Positions 35,080 through 43,032 of a stretch of 64,000 nt of DNA are shown one piece after another. This DNA comes from an uncultured Alphaproteobacteria bacterium (GTDB lineage Bacteria; Pseudomonadota; Alphaproteobacteria; HIMB59; GCA-002718135). The position numbers and the translations under genes are program-made. The notes beneath the pieces are model-generated. The model did no database searches. It was not told the origin of the DNA and worked only from the letters and a program-made list of their open reading frames with translations. The stretch spans positions 1 through 64,000 of the forward strand of contig CACMJS010000001.1 in assembly GCA_902614085.1 (NCBI GenBank). The letters are read 5' to 3'. Within the stretch, counting starts at the first letter, position 1. Every line of letters starts with the position of its first letter.

Positions 35080-35810
35080 TAATCTATTTTCAATAAATAC
35101 AATCCTTCAGGTGGCGCAGTAACTCCAGCAAATTCTCTTTTTTTGGATTGAATAATTTCTGAAATAGATTTTTCTATTTTACTAAGTCCTATATCAACAA
35201 GTGTGCCGACCATGATTCTAACTTGAGAATGTAAAAAAGATTTAGCTGATATTAAGAAATTTATTTCATCATGATTAAAATTTATATCCAGTGAATTAAT
35301 AGATTTAATTGGTGATTTCGATTGGCAATTTATTGACCTAAATGCAGACAAATCAAATTTGCCTATAAATTGTTGTGATTGTTTTATTATTTTTTCAGTA
35401 TCTATTTTTTTATGTACACACCAAACTTTGTTTTGATCTAACGTAATTGGCGATCTTCTATTTAAGATCTTGTATTCATACCATCTCAATTTAGCTGAAA
35501 ATCTAGAATTAAAATCTTTATCTACTTCTTCAGCATGTAAAATAGATATTGGTTGGGGTCTTAGATAATGATTAATGCCATCTCTAATAGTATCAGTATC
35601 AAAATGTTGTTCTAATTCAAAATTAGCTACTTGTCCTCTTGCATGAACACCTGCATCTGTTCGACCAGCTCCAAAAAGTGTTATTTTTTGTTTTGATAGT
35701 TTTTCTATAGCCTCTTCAACCAATTGCTGAACAGAAGGACCATTTTCTTGACGTTGCCAACCTACATAGTTAGTACCATCATATTCTAATGTAATCTTAT
35801 AGTTAGGCAT
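35076..35810 (-). CDS. truA: tRNA pseudouridine(38-40) synthase
   Basis: Makes pseudouridine at positions 38-40 of the anticodon arm. Catalytic Asp in FGAGRTDAGVHARGQVANF (about residue 51), N-terminal LEYDGTNYVGWQRQ, and the LHSQVRIMVGTLVDIG region near 195 are present. At 244 aa it has normal length. It overlaps fmt by eight bases, and its stop overlaps the convergent CIA30 gene by four bases. Confidence 0.96.
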   Translation of the reverse strand: MPNYKITLEYDGTNYVGWQRQENGPSVQQLVEEAIEKLSKQKITLFGAGRTDAGVHARGQVANFELEQHFDTDTIRDGINHYLRPQPISILHAEEVDKDFNSRFSAKLRWYEYKILNRRSPITLDQNKVWCVHKKIDTEKIIKQSQQFIGKFDLSAFRSINCQSKSPIKSINSLDINFNHDEINFLISAKSFLHSQVRIMVGTLVDIGLSKIEKSISEIIQSKKREFAGVTAPPEGLYLLKIDY

Positions 35811-36726
35811 TAATTATTTCATTAACCTTAAAACTATATCCTCGAAGAAAATCATCTTTAGAAATAGCATTTTTGCCTTCTCTTTGTAAAATTAATGGCT
35901 CGATACTTCCATCGTTACAACCAATATCAAAGGTCTCGTTAAGAATTGTGGAAGCATTACCATTAGAATTTGATTTTCTTGCTTTTATAATCTTAATTCT
36001 TTCATTTTGTATAGTAAACCAAGCACCAGGTTTAGAAGAATGCGCTCTTATAAGATTTAAAACTTGATTTACAGATTTATTAAAATTAATTTTTCTGGTT
36101 AGTGAAGAGATTTTATTTGCATATGTTGCATCATTATCATCCTGATCAGAATAAGAAATTTTTTTGTCAAATATAAGAGGAATAGTTTCCGCTAATAATT
36201 TGATTCCAACCTCTGTTAATTTTTGACTTAATTCATCTTTATTACAACCGTCTTCTATATCTACTTTTTTTTGATTAATAATTGGTCCAGCATCTAATTT
36301 TTCGATTAGCTGTATTATTGATATACCAGTTTCTTTATCGCCATTCATTATTGAATGCTCTATTGGGGCTGCACCCCTCCATCTAGGCAACAAAGAGACA
36401 TGGATATTGATACAACCAAATGGTGGTAAATCTAAAATATCTTTTGGTAATATTTTACCGTATGCCATAACAACAATTAAATCAGGATTTAATTTTTTCA
36501 CTGTTTCAATAGTATCTTTATCTAACGTATTTGGACAAAAAACCTCAATGTTATTTTTTTTTGCAAGTTGATGGACTTCAGATTCAATTATTTTCATTCC
36601 TCTAGATTTCTTTTTTGGAGGTTGTGAAAATACTGCAGAAATTATGAAGTTACTTTTGATTAATGCGTCAAGATAGTTAGAGGCTATTTTAGGCGAACCC
36701 ATAAAAATTATTTTTTTATTATTCAT
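35803..36726 (-). CDS. fmt: Methionyl-tRNA formyltransferase
   Basis: Formylates initiator Met-tRNA using formyl-tetrahydrofolate. The active-site SLLPRWRGAAPIEHSIMNGDKETG (about residues 111-134) includes the conserved Asn-His-Asp system (CINIHVSLLP), and IIQLIEKLDAGPI follows. The C-terminal OB-like domain holds IRAHSSKPGAWFTI. Length 307 aa. It overlaps truA by eight bases and def by four, the usual def-fmt coupling. Confidence 0.97.
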   Translation of the reverse strand: MNNKKIIFMGSPKIASNYLDALIKSNFIISAVFSQPPKKKSRGMKIIESEVHQLAKKNNIEVFCPNTLDKDTIETVKKLNPDLIVVMAYGKILPKDILDLPPFGCINIHVSLLPRWRGAAPIEHSIMNGDKETGISIIQLIEKLDAGPIINQKKVDIEDGCNKDELSQKLTEVGIKLLAETIPLIFDKKISYSDQDDNDATYANKISSLTRKINFNKSVNQVLNLIRAHSSKPGAWFTIQNERIKIIKARKSNSNGNASTILNETFDIGCNDGSIEPLILQREGKNAISKDDFLRGYSFKVNEIINA

Positions 36727-37235
36727 AATTTTTTGTTTTTTAAAAATTTTTGTACTTTTTTGATCATTATATTCCTTTTTAATGAAGAAAGATAATCTAC
36801 AAATAACTTTCCAGAAAGATGATCAATTTCATGTTGTAAAATTCTTGATTCCACTCCACTAACTTCTTTTGTTATTTTTTTGTTATTTTCATCTAAGTAC
36901 TCGACTAATATATTTTGAGGTCTCTCAATTTCTGCAAATTGTTCAGGAAGAGATAAACAGCCCTCTTCCATAATAATTTTTTCTTGAGAGTATGAAACAA
37001 TATTTGGGTTAAATAATGTATATTGTGTTTCTTTTTTAGTCTCTTGATCTACAAAAAATATAGTCACAATTTGTTTTAGAATTCCAATTTGATTTGCTGC
37101 CAAACCTACACCTGGTGCTTTTATCATTATTTGCATCATTTTTTTGGCAATTTCTTTTTCCTTAATTCCAACAGACTGAATCTTATCTGCTTTTTGGCGT
37201 AATAGTGGATTTGGGACGTAAAGTAATTTATCCAT
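36723..37235 (-). CDS. def: Peptide deformylase
   Basis: Metalloenzyme that removes the formyl group from nascent proteins. The three signature boxes are GVGLAANQIG (about residues 56-65), EEGCLSLPEQ with the metal Cys (near 104), and QHEIDHLSGKLF with the HExxH metal site (near 146). Length 170 aa. It precedes fmt with a four-base overlap and sits six bases after recR's stop, in recR-def-fmt-truA order. Confidence 0.97.
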   Translation of the reverse strand: MDKLLYVPNPLLRQKADKIQSVGIKEKEIAKKMMQIMIKAPGVGLAANQIGILKQIVTIFFVDQETKKETQYTLFNPNIVSYSQEKIIMEEGCLSLPEQFAEIERPQNILVEYLDENNKKITKEVSGVESRILQHEIDHLSGKLFVDYLSSLKRNIMIKKVQKFLKNKKL

Positions 37236-37241
37236 TTTTAT

Positions 37242-37841
37242 TTATGTAATTTTTTTTCTAGATTGGAATGCAGTATTTAATGTGTTTTCATCTAAATAGT
37301 GTACTTCTCCACCCATAGGGATACCTTGTGCAAGTCTTGTTACATTTAAGTCTTGAAATTTTTCTAGTTTATCTGCAATAACAAAAGATGTTGTTTGTCC
37401 TTCCATAGTTGTACTTAAGGCAAGAATAATTTCTTTAACATTGTTTGTTTCAATTCTCTTTAATAGATGTTCTATTTTCAATTCATCAGTTCCTATACCT
37501 TGAATCGCTGATAATGAACCACCTAAAACATTATAGAGACCACGATAAAATCCTACTTTTTCTAATGTCCACAAATCTGACACATCCTCAACAACACAAA
37601 TTGTTGCTTTATCCCTTTTAGGATTTGCACAAATATTGCATGGATTTACCATGTCTATATTTCCACATTCTGAACACTCAATAATTTTATTATAAGATAA
37701 GTTTAAACTCTCAATTAAAGGAGATAAATTTTTATCTTTATTTTTTAATAAAAAAAGAGCAATTCTTTGAGCTGATCTTCTTCCTAATCCTGGAAGTTTT
37801 GAAATATCGTTTATTAATTTATCTATTGGGGATTGCTCCAT
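37242..37841 (-). CDS. recR: Recombination mediator protein RecR
   Basis: 199-aa DNA repair protein acting with RecF/RecO in RecA loading at gaps. Visible: N-terminal KLPGLGRRSAQRIALFLL (HhH), zinc finger CSECGNIDMVNPCNIC (about residues 56-71), Toprim domain ICVVEDVSDLWTLEKVGFYRGLYNVLGG, and a Walker-B-like GIPMGGEVHYLDENTL. It starts two bases after the YbaB stop, in the universal dnaX-ybaB-recR order. Confidence 0.97.
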   Translation of the reverse strand: MEQSPIDKLINDISKLPGLGRRSAQRIALFLLKNKDKNLSPLIESLNLSYNKIIECSECGNIDMVNPCNICANPKRDKATICVVEDVSDLWTLEKVGFYRGLYNVLGGSLSAIQGIGTDELKIEHLLKRIETNNVKEIILALSTTMEGQTTSFVIADKLEKFQDLNVTRLAQGIPMGGEVHYLDENTLNTAFQSRKKIT

Positions 37842-37843
37842 TT

Positions 37844-38167
37844 TTAGAAAGGAAGTTTCATTCCTGGAGGTAATGGTAGGCCGCCTGTGAGATTTTTCAT
37901 TTCTTCTTGGGCTGCAGCTTCTCCTTTTTCTTTGGCATCATTTATTGCAGCTACAATTAGATCTTCAAGTATTTCTTTCTCCTCTTGCTTGATTAAGCTA
38001 TCATCAATTGAAATTCTTTTAAAAATACCTTTTGCTGTAGCTATTACTTTAATAAGACCTCCCCCAGAAGTACCTTCAACTTCAATATCATTTAATTTAT
38101 TCTGTGCTTCAGCCATTTTCTTTTGCAACTGTTGAGCTTGCTTCATCATATTACCTAAATTAACCAT
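37844..38167 (-). CDS. YbaB/EbfC nucleoid-associated protein
   Basis: 107-aa DNA-binding dimer of the YbaB/EbfC family. It shows MMKQAQQLQKKMAEAQNKL coiled coil, then GGGLIKVIATAKGIFKRISID and the C-terminal GGLPLPPGMKLPF tail. The gene sits between dnaX (one-base overlap, TAATG) and recR, the conserved arrangement across bacteria. Thought to bend DNA or regulate; specific role here is unknown. Confidence 0.95.
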   Translation of the reverse strand: MVNLGNMMKQAQQLQKKMAEAQNKLNDIEVEGTSGGGLIKVIATAKGIFKRISIDDSLIKQEEKEILEDLIVAAINDAKEKGEAAAQEEMKNLTGGLPLPPGMKLPF

Positions 38168-39855
38168 TATTTCTCCTTTTTCATCTTTGGTTGATTTATA
38201 TCTGTGTCATCATCATTTATTTCACCGAGTTCTGTAATAGCGTGAATTTTACTTTCAGGAAATTCTTTTAATATTTTTTTTACTTCTGGATGATTTTTCA
38301 TAATTTCAATTTCTTTTTGTTGGTTAATAATATCTTCATCAAGTAAACTTTTTCCAAGATTGCTTGTAGATGAATTTATCTGCCATATTCTTCCAGTCCA
38401 TTTAGAGATCAATTTCGCAACAGTTCTATTGAAGCCAGTGTCATTAATCTTAGATGTGTTTAGGGTAACTTCTCCTTCTTTAAAAGAGACTAACTGCACA
38501 TCATTGTATAACTTAGTGTGAAGTAATCCTTCTCTATTTTTAAAAAACATATCGACAAAATGTCTGAAGTCTTGAACATGTTTAATATTTACACTTTCTT
38601 TTGGCGAAATTTCTTTTTTATTTTCATTAAAGTTTAGAACTTTATTACTTTCATTAGATTCATTTTGTAGCTCAAGATTTTTTTCTAAAGGTTCTTTTTT
38701 TACTACTTCTTTGTCCATTTTTTTAATTAGATCTTCTGGGCTTGGACCATCATGTAAATAAATAATTCTTAAAATAATCATTTCTCCATGTTGGTACAAA
38801 TGAGAGCTATTTTGTAATTCTTGATAACCTTTGAATAAAATTTGCCAGATAATATTCAGATTATTTAATGTCATTTTTGATGACAATTCAGATCCTTTAT
38901 TTCTTTCAAATTCAGGAATATAGATGTCATCTTTTAAATCTGGTGCTATCTTTATTTGAACAAGAAAATGTACTACGTTTAATAGTTCATCAAATATCAT
39001 TGCTATATCTGCACCTAACTCATACAACTCTTTATACTTATTAATTGCACCAAGGGCATCTCCTTCTAAAATAATTTCAATTAAGTTAAATATTTTTTCT
39101 CTATCAGCTAATCCCAGCATGCTTATTACAGTTTGCGAGTCAACTTTTTCATTTGGACTAGTTATTGCTTGATCTAATAGACTAAGACCATCTCTTACAG
39201 ATCCATCTGCTGATCTTACAAGTAAAGAGATAGCATCTAAATCTATAGTAATATTTTCTAGTTTGGAAATTTTTAGTAAATGATCTGATAAAATTTTATT
39301 TTCTATTCTATGTAAATCAAATCTCTGACACCTTGATAGAACAGTTATTGGTACTTTTTTTATTTCTGTTGTGGCAAAAATAAATTTAACATGTTCTGGT
39401 GGTTCCTCTAAAGTTTTTAGTAAAGCATTGAATGCACTTTTTGAAAGCATATGAACTTCATCAATTATAAATATTTTATAATCACTGATAACAGGTTTAT
39501 ATTTAACATTGTCAATTATTTCTCTAATGTCATCAACTCCAGTATTCGATGCTGCATCAATCTCAATAACATCAAGATTACTGTCGGAAGTTGTTGATTT
39601 GCACGAATCACAATTTCCACATGGTTCACAATTTTTTTTATCTCTATTCTTACAATTAATACTCATCGCTATAAGTCTAGCAGTGGTAGTTTTTCCAACA
39701 CCTCTGACACCTGTTAGAATATATGCGTGAGCTAGCCGGTCATTATTGATAGCATTTGATAGAATTTTTACTAATAATTCTTGACCAATTAAATCTTCAA
39801 ATTTTTGCGGTCTATATTTTCTAGCTAAAACTTTATATTTTTTTTCTTCTGTCAT
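38167..39855 (-). CDS. dnaX: DNA polymerase III subunit tau (DnaX)
   Basis: Clamp-loader ATPase. Start placed at ATG 39855 (MTEEKKYKVLARKYRPQ); the open frame upstream overlaps the SRP RNA gene and is rejected. Visible: Walker A GVRGVGKTTTAR near 45, zinc Cys in CKNRDKKNCEPCGNCDSC near 65, Walker B DEVHMLS near 120, SRC finger near 165, and the C-terminal tau region. Length 562 aa. An A_AAA_AAA heptamer at 38701-38695 is in the right frame for a -1 slip that would give a 394-residue gamma-like form ending at TGA 38674-38672. Confidence 0.95.
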   Translation of the reverse strand: MTEEKKYKVLARKYRPQKFEDLIGQELLVKILSNAINNDRLAHAYILTGVRGVGKTTTARLIAMSINCKNRDKKNCEPCGNCDSCKSTTSDSNLDVIEIDAASNTGVDDIREIIDNVKYKPVISDYKIFIIDEVHMLSKSAFNALLKTLEEPPEHVKFIFATTEIKKVPITVLSRCQRFDLHRIENKILSDHLLKISKLENITIDLDAISLLVRSADGSVRDGLSLLDQAITSPNEKVDSQTVISMLGLADREKIFNLIEIILEGDALGAINKYKELYELGADIAMIFDELLNVVHFLVQIKIAPDLKDDIYIPEFERNKGSELSSKMTLNNLNIIWQILFKGYQELQNSSHLYQHGEMIILRIIYLHDGPSPEDLIKKMDKEVVKKEPLEKNLELQNESNESNKVLNFNENKKEISPKESVNIKHVQDFRHFVDMFFKNREGLLHTKLYNDVQLVSFKEGEVTLNTSKINDTGFNRTVAKLISKWTGRIWQINSSTSNLGKSLLDEDIINQQKEIEIMKNHPEVKKILKEFPESKIHAITELGEINDDDTDINQPKMKKEK

Positions 39856-39865
39856 TATAATTAAT

Positions 39866-39954
39866 GGAAGGAGTTGAGACCCAAACAAGATTGTTACAGC
39901 TGCTTCTTTTCAGATCTGACTGGATTAGCAATTTATTTGCCCTCAATCCTCCCT
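39866..39954 (-). ncRNA. ffs: Small SRP RNA (4.5S type)
   Basis: RNA scaffold of the signal recognition particle that binds Ffh. On the minus strand the conserved tip reads GTCAGATCTGA followed by AAGAAGCAGC, matching the GTCAGGTCCGG-AAGGAAGCAGC core of 4.5S RNA. The 5' arm (GGGAGGATTGAGGG from about 39953) pairs with the 3' arm (GTCTCAACTCCTTCC ending at 39866) with a few G-U pairs. It lies 11 bases upstream of dnaX, a placement seen in other alphaproteobacteria. Ends are approximate. A -10-like TATATT lies upstream (about 39961-39966 on this strand). Confidence 0.92.
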
Positions 39955-40007
39955 GTAGCAATATAACATTAATGCAAATAAAATATAAATAGACTTTTTA
40001 AAAAATC

Positions 40008-40850
40008 TTATTTTTTCCTGAATGAAGATTTCTCATATACTCCAAGGATTTCTATCTTCTTACAAAAAAATTTCATCTCTTCTAATGCTAGTTTTACAGA
40101 TGTATTTTCAGGATGTCCCTCAAAATCAATATAAAATTGTGCAACATCAAAACCCTGTGGATGAATGTAACTCTCAAGCTTAGTTATATTAACACCATTA
40201 CTAGCAAATCCACCAAGACATTTGTACAAAACTGCTGGAATACTTCTAACTGTAAATACTAATGTTGTAAGGATATCCTTTGTTTCTGGATTTATATCTA
40301 ATAAATTTTTTTGCATAACAAGAAATCGAGTTACGTTATTTTGAGTATCTTGAAAATTTTTTTCCAATATATCAAGATCATATATATTAGCAGCAAGTTC
40401 AGATGCGATAGCTCCATCTTCAATATTATTTAACTCTGAAATTAATTTAGCAGATCCGGCTGTATCAGCTTCAATAATCATTTGCTTATCTAGTTTTAAA
40501 ATTTTGTTTCGACATTGAGCAATTCCCTGTTCATGACTTCTTATTCTTTTAATATCTGAGATTTTCGCACCTCTAATTCCAAGTAAGTTATGATTTACTT
40601 CATGAAAATATTCATAAGTTATTTTTAAATCAGAGTCAGGTATCAATCTTTGAGTATCCGCTACTCTTCCTGCAAGAGAGTTTTCTATTGGAACCATTGC
40701 TGCTTCAGATTTTCCTGATCTAACATGTTCAAACATATCTTCAAAAGTTGCACACGGTATACTTTTTGCATTTGGAAAAATATTTTTTCCAGCTTGTTCA
40801 CTATAAGCACCATTTACACCTTGAAATGAAAAACTATTAACTTTTATCAT
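40008..40850 (-). CDS. pheA: Prephenate dehydratase
   Basis: 280-aa monofunctional prephenate dehydratase for phenylalanine synthesis. The catalytic domain shows FQGVNGAYSEQAG near residue 8, EAAMVPIENSLAGRV near 55, and the Thr-Arg-Phe catalytic triad in NNVTRFLVM near 165. A C-terminal ACT domain with ESYIHPQGFDVAQFYIDFEG near 218 supplies Phe feedback control. There is no chorismate mutase domain. It overlaps kdsB by 14 bases, as in other alphaproteobacteria. Confidence 0.95.
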   Translation of the reverse strand: MIKVNSFSFQGVNGAYSEQAGKNIFPNAKSIPCATFEDMFEHVRSGKSEAAMVPIENSLAGRVADTQRLIPDSDLKITYEYFHEVNHNLLGIRGAKISDIKRIRSHEQGIAQCRNKILKLDKQMIIEADTAGSAKLISELNNIEDGAIASELAANIYDLDILEKNFQDTQNNVTRFLVMQKNLLDINPETKDILTTLVFTVRSIPAVLYKCLGGFASNGVNITKLESYIHPQGFDVAQFYIDFEGHPENTSVKLALEEMKFFCKKIEILGVYEKSSFRKK

Positions 40851-41571
40851 TGTGCTCTCTTATATTAGTTTCAATATTTATTAAATCCTCTTTTGTATCT
40901 ACACTCATTGGAACTTCAGGAACAAACGTAACACCAATTGGAATATTAGAGTCCATAGCTCTCATTTGTTCTAAACTTAGATCTATTTCATTTTTTGATT
41001 TAGGTAGATTGATAAATGTATTTATTGAATTTGGAGTATAACTATAGATACCAACATGATGGTATAAGTTTTCATTTTCTATCGTAACTTCTCTATAAAA
41101 ACTTAACGCCTGCGCTGTTTCATTTTTTTTAAAATTAACTTCAACTTTAGTTACATTGGGATTATTTAATTCATTATCATTTAAGTTTGTTGCAAGTGTG
41201 CCAATGGTAAAATTTCTTTTTATTGGGTTAAGGACTTTAAGAATATGTTCTGGATTTATAAGAGGCATATCACCTTGTAGATTGATTATTACATCAATGT
41301 TTTTGTTATTTTTTATCTTTAAAAAAGCGGAGTGAACTCTATCAGTTCCAGAGGGGAGATTTGGATCTGTCATAATAGCTTTGCCGCCATTACTTACAAT
41401 TAAATCGTGAACTTCAATTTCCGAGCAAGCAACAAAAACTTCTCCAATATTTGACTCAATTGCTTGTTGCCATACACGCTGTATCATTGGAATACCATCT
41501 ATAGCCATTAATGGTTTGCCCGGCAGTCTAGTGGAGGCCATTCTTGAAGGTATAATTATTACACTTTTCAT
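40837..41571 (-). CDS. kdsB: 3-deoxy-manno-octulosonate cytidylyltransferase
   Basis: Activates Kdo with CTP for lipid A-core assembly, so the cell makes LPS. Visible: IIPSRMASTRLPGKPLMAIDG at the N-terminus, NLQGDMPLINPEHI near 97, and the ending LEQMRAMDSNIPIGV near 200. Length 244 aa. It overlaps pheA by 14 bases. It diverges from the cytochrome c gene, with about 90 bases between the two starts. Confidence 0.97.
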   Translation of the reverse strand: MKSVIIIPSRMASTRLPGKPLMAIDGIPMIQRVWQQAIESNIGEVFVACSEIEVHDLIVSNGGKAIMTDPNLPSGTDRVHSAFLKIKNNKNIDVIINLQGDMPLINPEHILKVLNPIKRNFTIGTLATNLNDNELNNPNVTKVEVNFKKNETAQALSFYREVTIENENLYHHVGIYSYTPNSINTFINLPKSKNEIDLSLEQMRAMDSNIPIGVTFVPEVPMSVDTKEDLINIETNIREHNDKS

Positions 41572-41662
41572 AATTTATGCGACAATTAGGCAAGAGAATT
41601 TAAATTTCATACTTACGACAAATATATTCTTTCTTCTAAAAAATCTGTATATGTACTTATAC

Positions 41663-42208
41663 ATGTCTGGGCTTGAAGTTAATAAAATTTTAGCATCTAT
41701 TATATTAGCAGTCTTAATTGTTACTCTTATCGGGCATTTTGGAGACTTAGTCATTGATATTGATCATGATGAAAAAAAAGAAACAGCTTATAAAATAGAC
41801 GTTCCTGAGGACTCTACAGGCGTTGGAGTAGTAGAAAAAAAAGAAGAAGTAATAGAGCCAATATCCATGTTATTAGCAAGTGCTTCTCTTGATAATGGAG
41901 AAAAATTATTCAAAAAATGTGCTACGTGCCATAATTATGAAAAAGGTAGTGCAAATAAAGTAGGTCCACACTTATGGAACATTATAAATAGACCAAAAGC
42001 AAATGTTGAAGGTTTTGCATACTCTAAAGCTTTAGCTGAATACGGTGGAGAATGGGGATATGAAGAATTAGCAGAGTTTTTATATAAACCAAAAAAATAT
42101 ATTAAAGGTACAAAAATGAACTTTGCAGGTTTGAAAAAAGTAAAAGATAGAGCAGACTTAGTTTATTTCCTAAGAGAACACTCAGATAATCCAGCGCCCC
42201 TTCCATAA
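41663..42208 (+). CDS. Membrane-anchored cytochrome c (CycM-like)
   Basis: 181-aa class I cytochrome c with an uncleaved N-terminal anchor. The open frame extends to 41516 inside kdsB, but ATG 41663 (MSGLEVNKILASIILAVLIV) gives a single membrane helix at the start and is preferred. The haem site is KKCATCHNYEKG (about residue 90), followed by GPHLWNIINRP and the Met ligand in KGTKMNFAGL. This matches the cytochrome c552/CycM type that passes electrons from bc1 to the terminal oxidase, consistent with petABC in the window. Confidence 0.93.
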   Translation: MSGLEVNKILASIILAVLIVTLIGHFGDLVIDIDHDEKKETAYKIDVPEDSTGVGVVEKKEEVIEPISMLLASASLDNGEKLFKKCATCHNYEKGSANKVGPHLWNIINRPKANVEGFAYSKALAEYGGEWGYEELAEFLYKPKKYIKGTKMNFAGLKKVKDRADLVYFLREHSDNPAPLP

Positions 42209-42217
42209 ACTAAAGTA

Positions 42218-42991
42218 ATGATCTTAGATACAGAAGAGTTTTCCAAATTTGCAAACTCTTTAGCCGATGATGCATCTAAAACTTCGATGCATTATTTTAG
42301 AAACAAAATTGAAATAGAAATTAAAGATGATGAAAGCCCTGTAACTTTAGCAGATAAAGAAACAGAACGAGTATTAAGAGAGAAAATAAGAAAAGAATAT
42401 CCTGATCATGGAATTTTGGGTGAAGAGTATGAAAATGAAAATATAGACTCTGAATTTTTATGGGTATTAGATCCCATAGATGGAACAAGAAGTTATATAG
42501 CTGGACATAAAGATTTTGGAAATTTAATTGCATTACTTCATAACAAAAAACCAGTTTTAGGAATTATTAATTGCCCTGCACATGGTGAGCGGTGGATTGG
42601 AGTAAAAAATCAAAAGACAAAATGTAATGGAAAAGATGTTCAAACTAGTCCAATTAAACAAATTAAAGATGCCTATCTTTTTACATCTGGATTATATTTT
42701 AATGAACCTCAAATCAGAAAGGGATTAGAATTACTCAAAGAAAAATCAAAATATTATAGACTTGGTGGTGATTGTTACATGTATGGGATGTTAGCCTCAG
42801 GTTTAATTGATATTGTTTTAGAAGATACATTAAAAGTGCATGATTATATGGCTCTTGTGAATGTAATTGAAGGAGCTGGAGGAGTAATTACGGATAAGTT
42901 TGGACAAGATATATCACTAGACTCGGATGGCAGTTTAGTTGCTTCTAGTACAAGCTCTCTTCATGATGAAATAATTAAGTTAATAAACTAA
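42218..42991 (+). CDS. hisN: Histidinol-phosphatase (IMPase family)
   Basis: 257-aa inositol-monophosphatase-fold phosphatase. Metal sites are EEYENEN near residue 70 and the DPIDGT motif near residue 88 in LWVLDPIDGTRSYIAGHKDFGN, an arrangement typical of the alphaproteobacterial HisN branch. The C-terminal metal Asp is in KVHDYMALVNVIEGAGG. HisN removes phosphate from histidinol phosphate in histidine synthesis. It starts ten bases after the cytochrome gene; the assignment to HisN over SuhB is by these motifs. Confidence 0.9.
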   Translation: MILDTEEFSKFANSLADDASKTSMHYFRNKIEIEIKDDESPVTLADKETERVLREKIRKEYPDHGILGEEYENENIDSEFLWVLDPIDGTRSYIAGHKDFGNLIALLHNKKPVLGIINCPAHGERWIGVKNQKTKCNGKDVQTSPIKQIKDAYLFTSGLYFNEPQIRKGLELLKEKSKYYRLGGDCYMYGMLASGLIDIVLEDTLKVHDYMALVNVIEGAGGVITDKFGQDISLDSDGSLVASSTSSLHDEIIKLIN

Positions 42992-43032
42992 AACTTATTT
43001 TAATTTTTAATAAATAGACATATATTACAAGT

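Noticed and set aside
39856-39888. Longer N-terminus of dnaX starting at 39888
   Set aside because: It overlaps the 3' arm of the SRP RNA gene and does not match the DnaX start; ATG 39855 fits the family.
41516-41662. Longer cytochrome c frame starting inside kdsB
   Set aside because: It reads antisense to kdsB; the ATG at 41663 gives a normal anchor helix and length.
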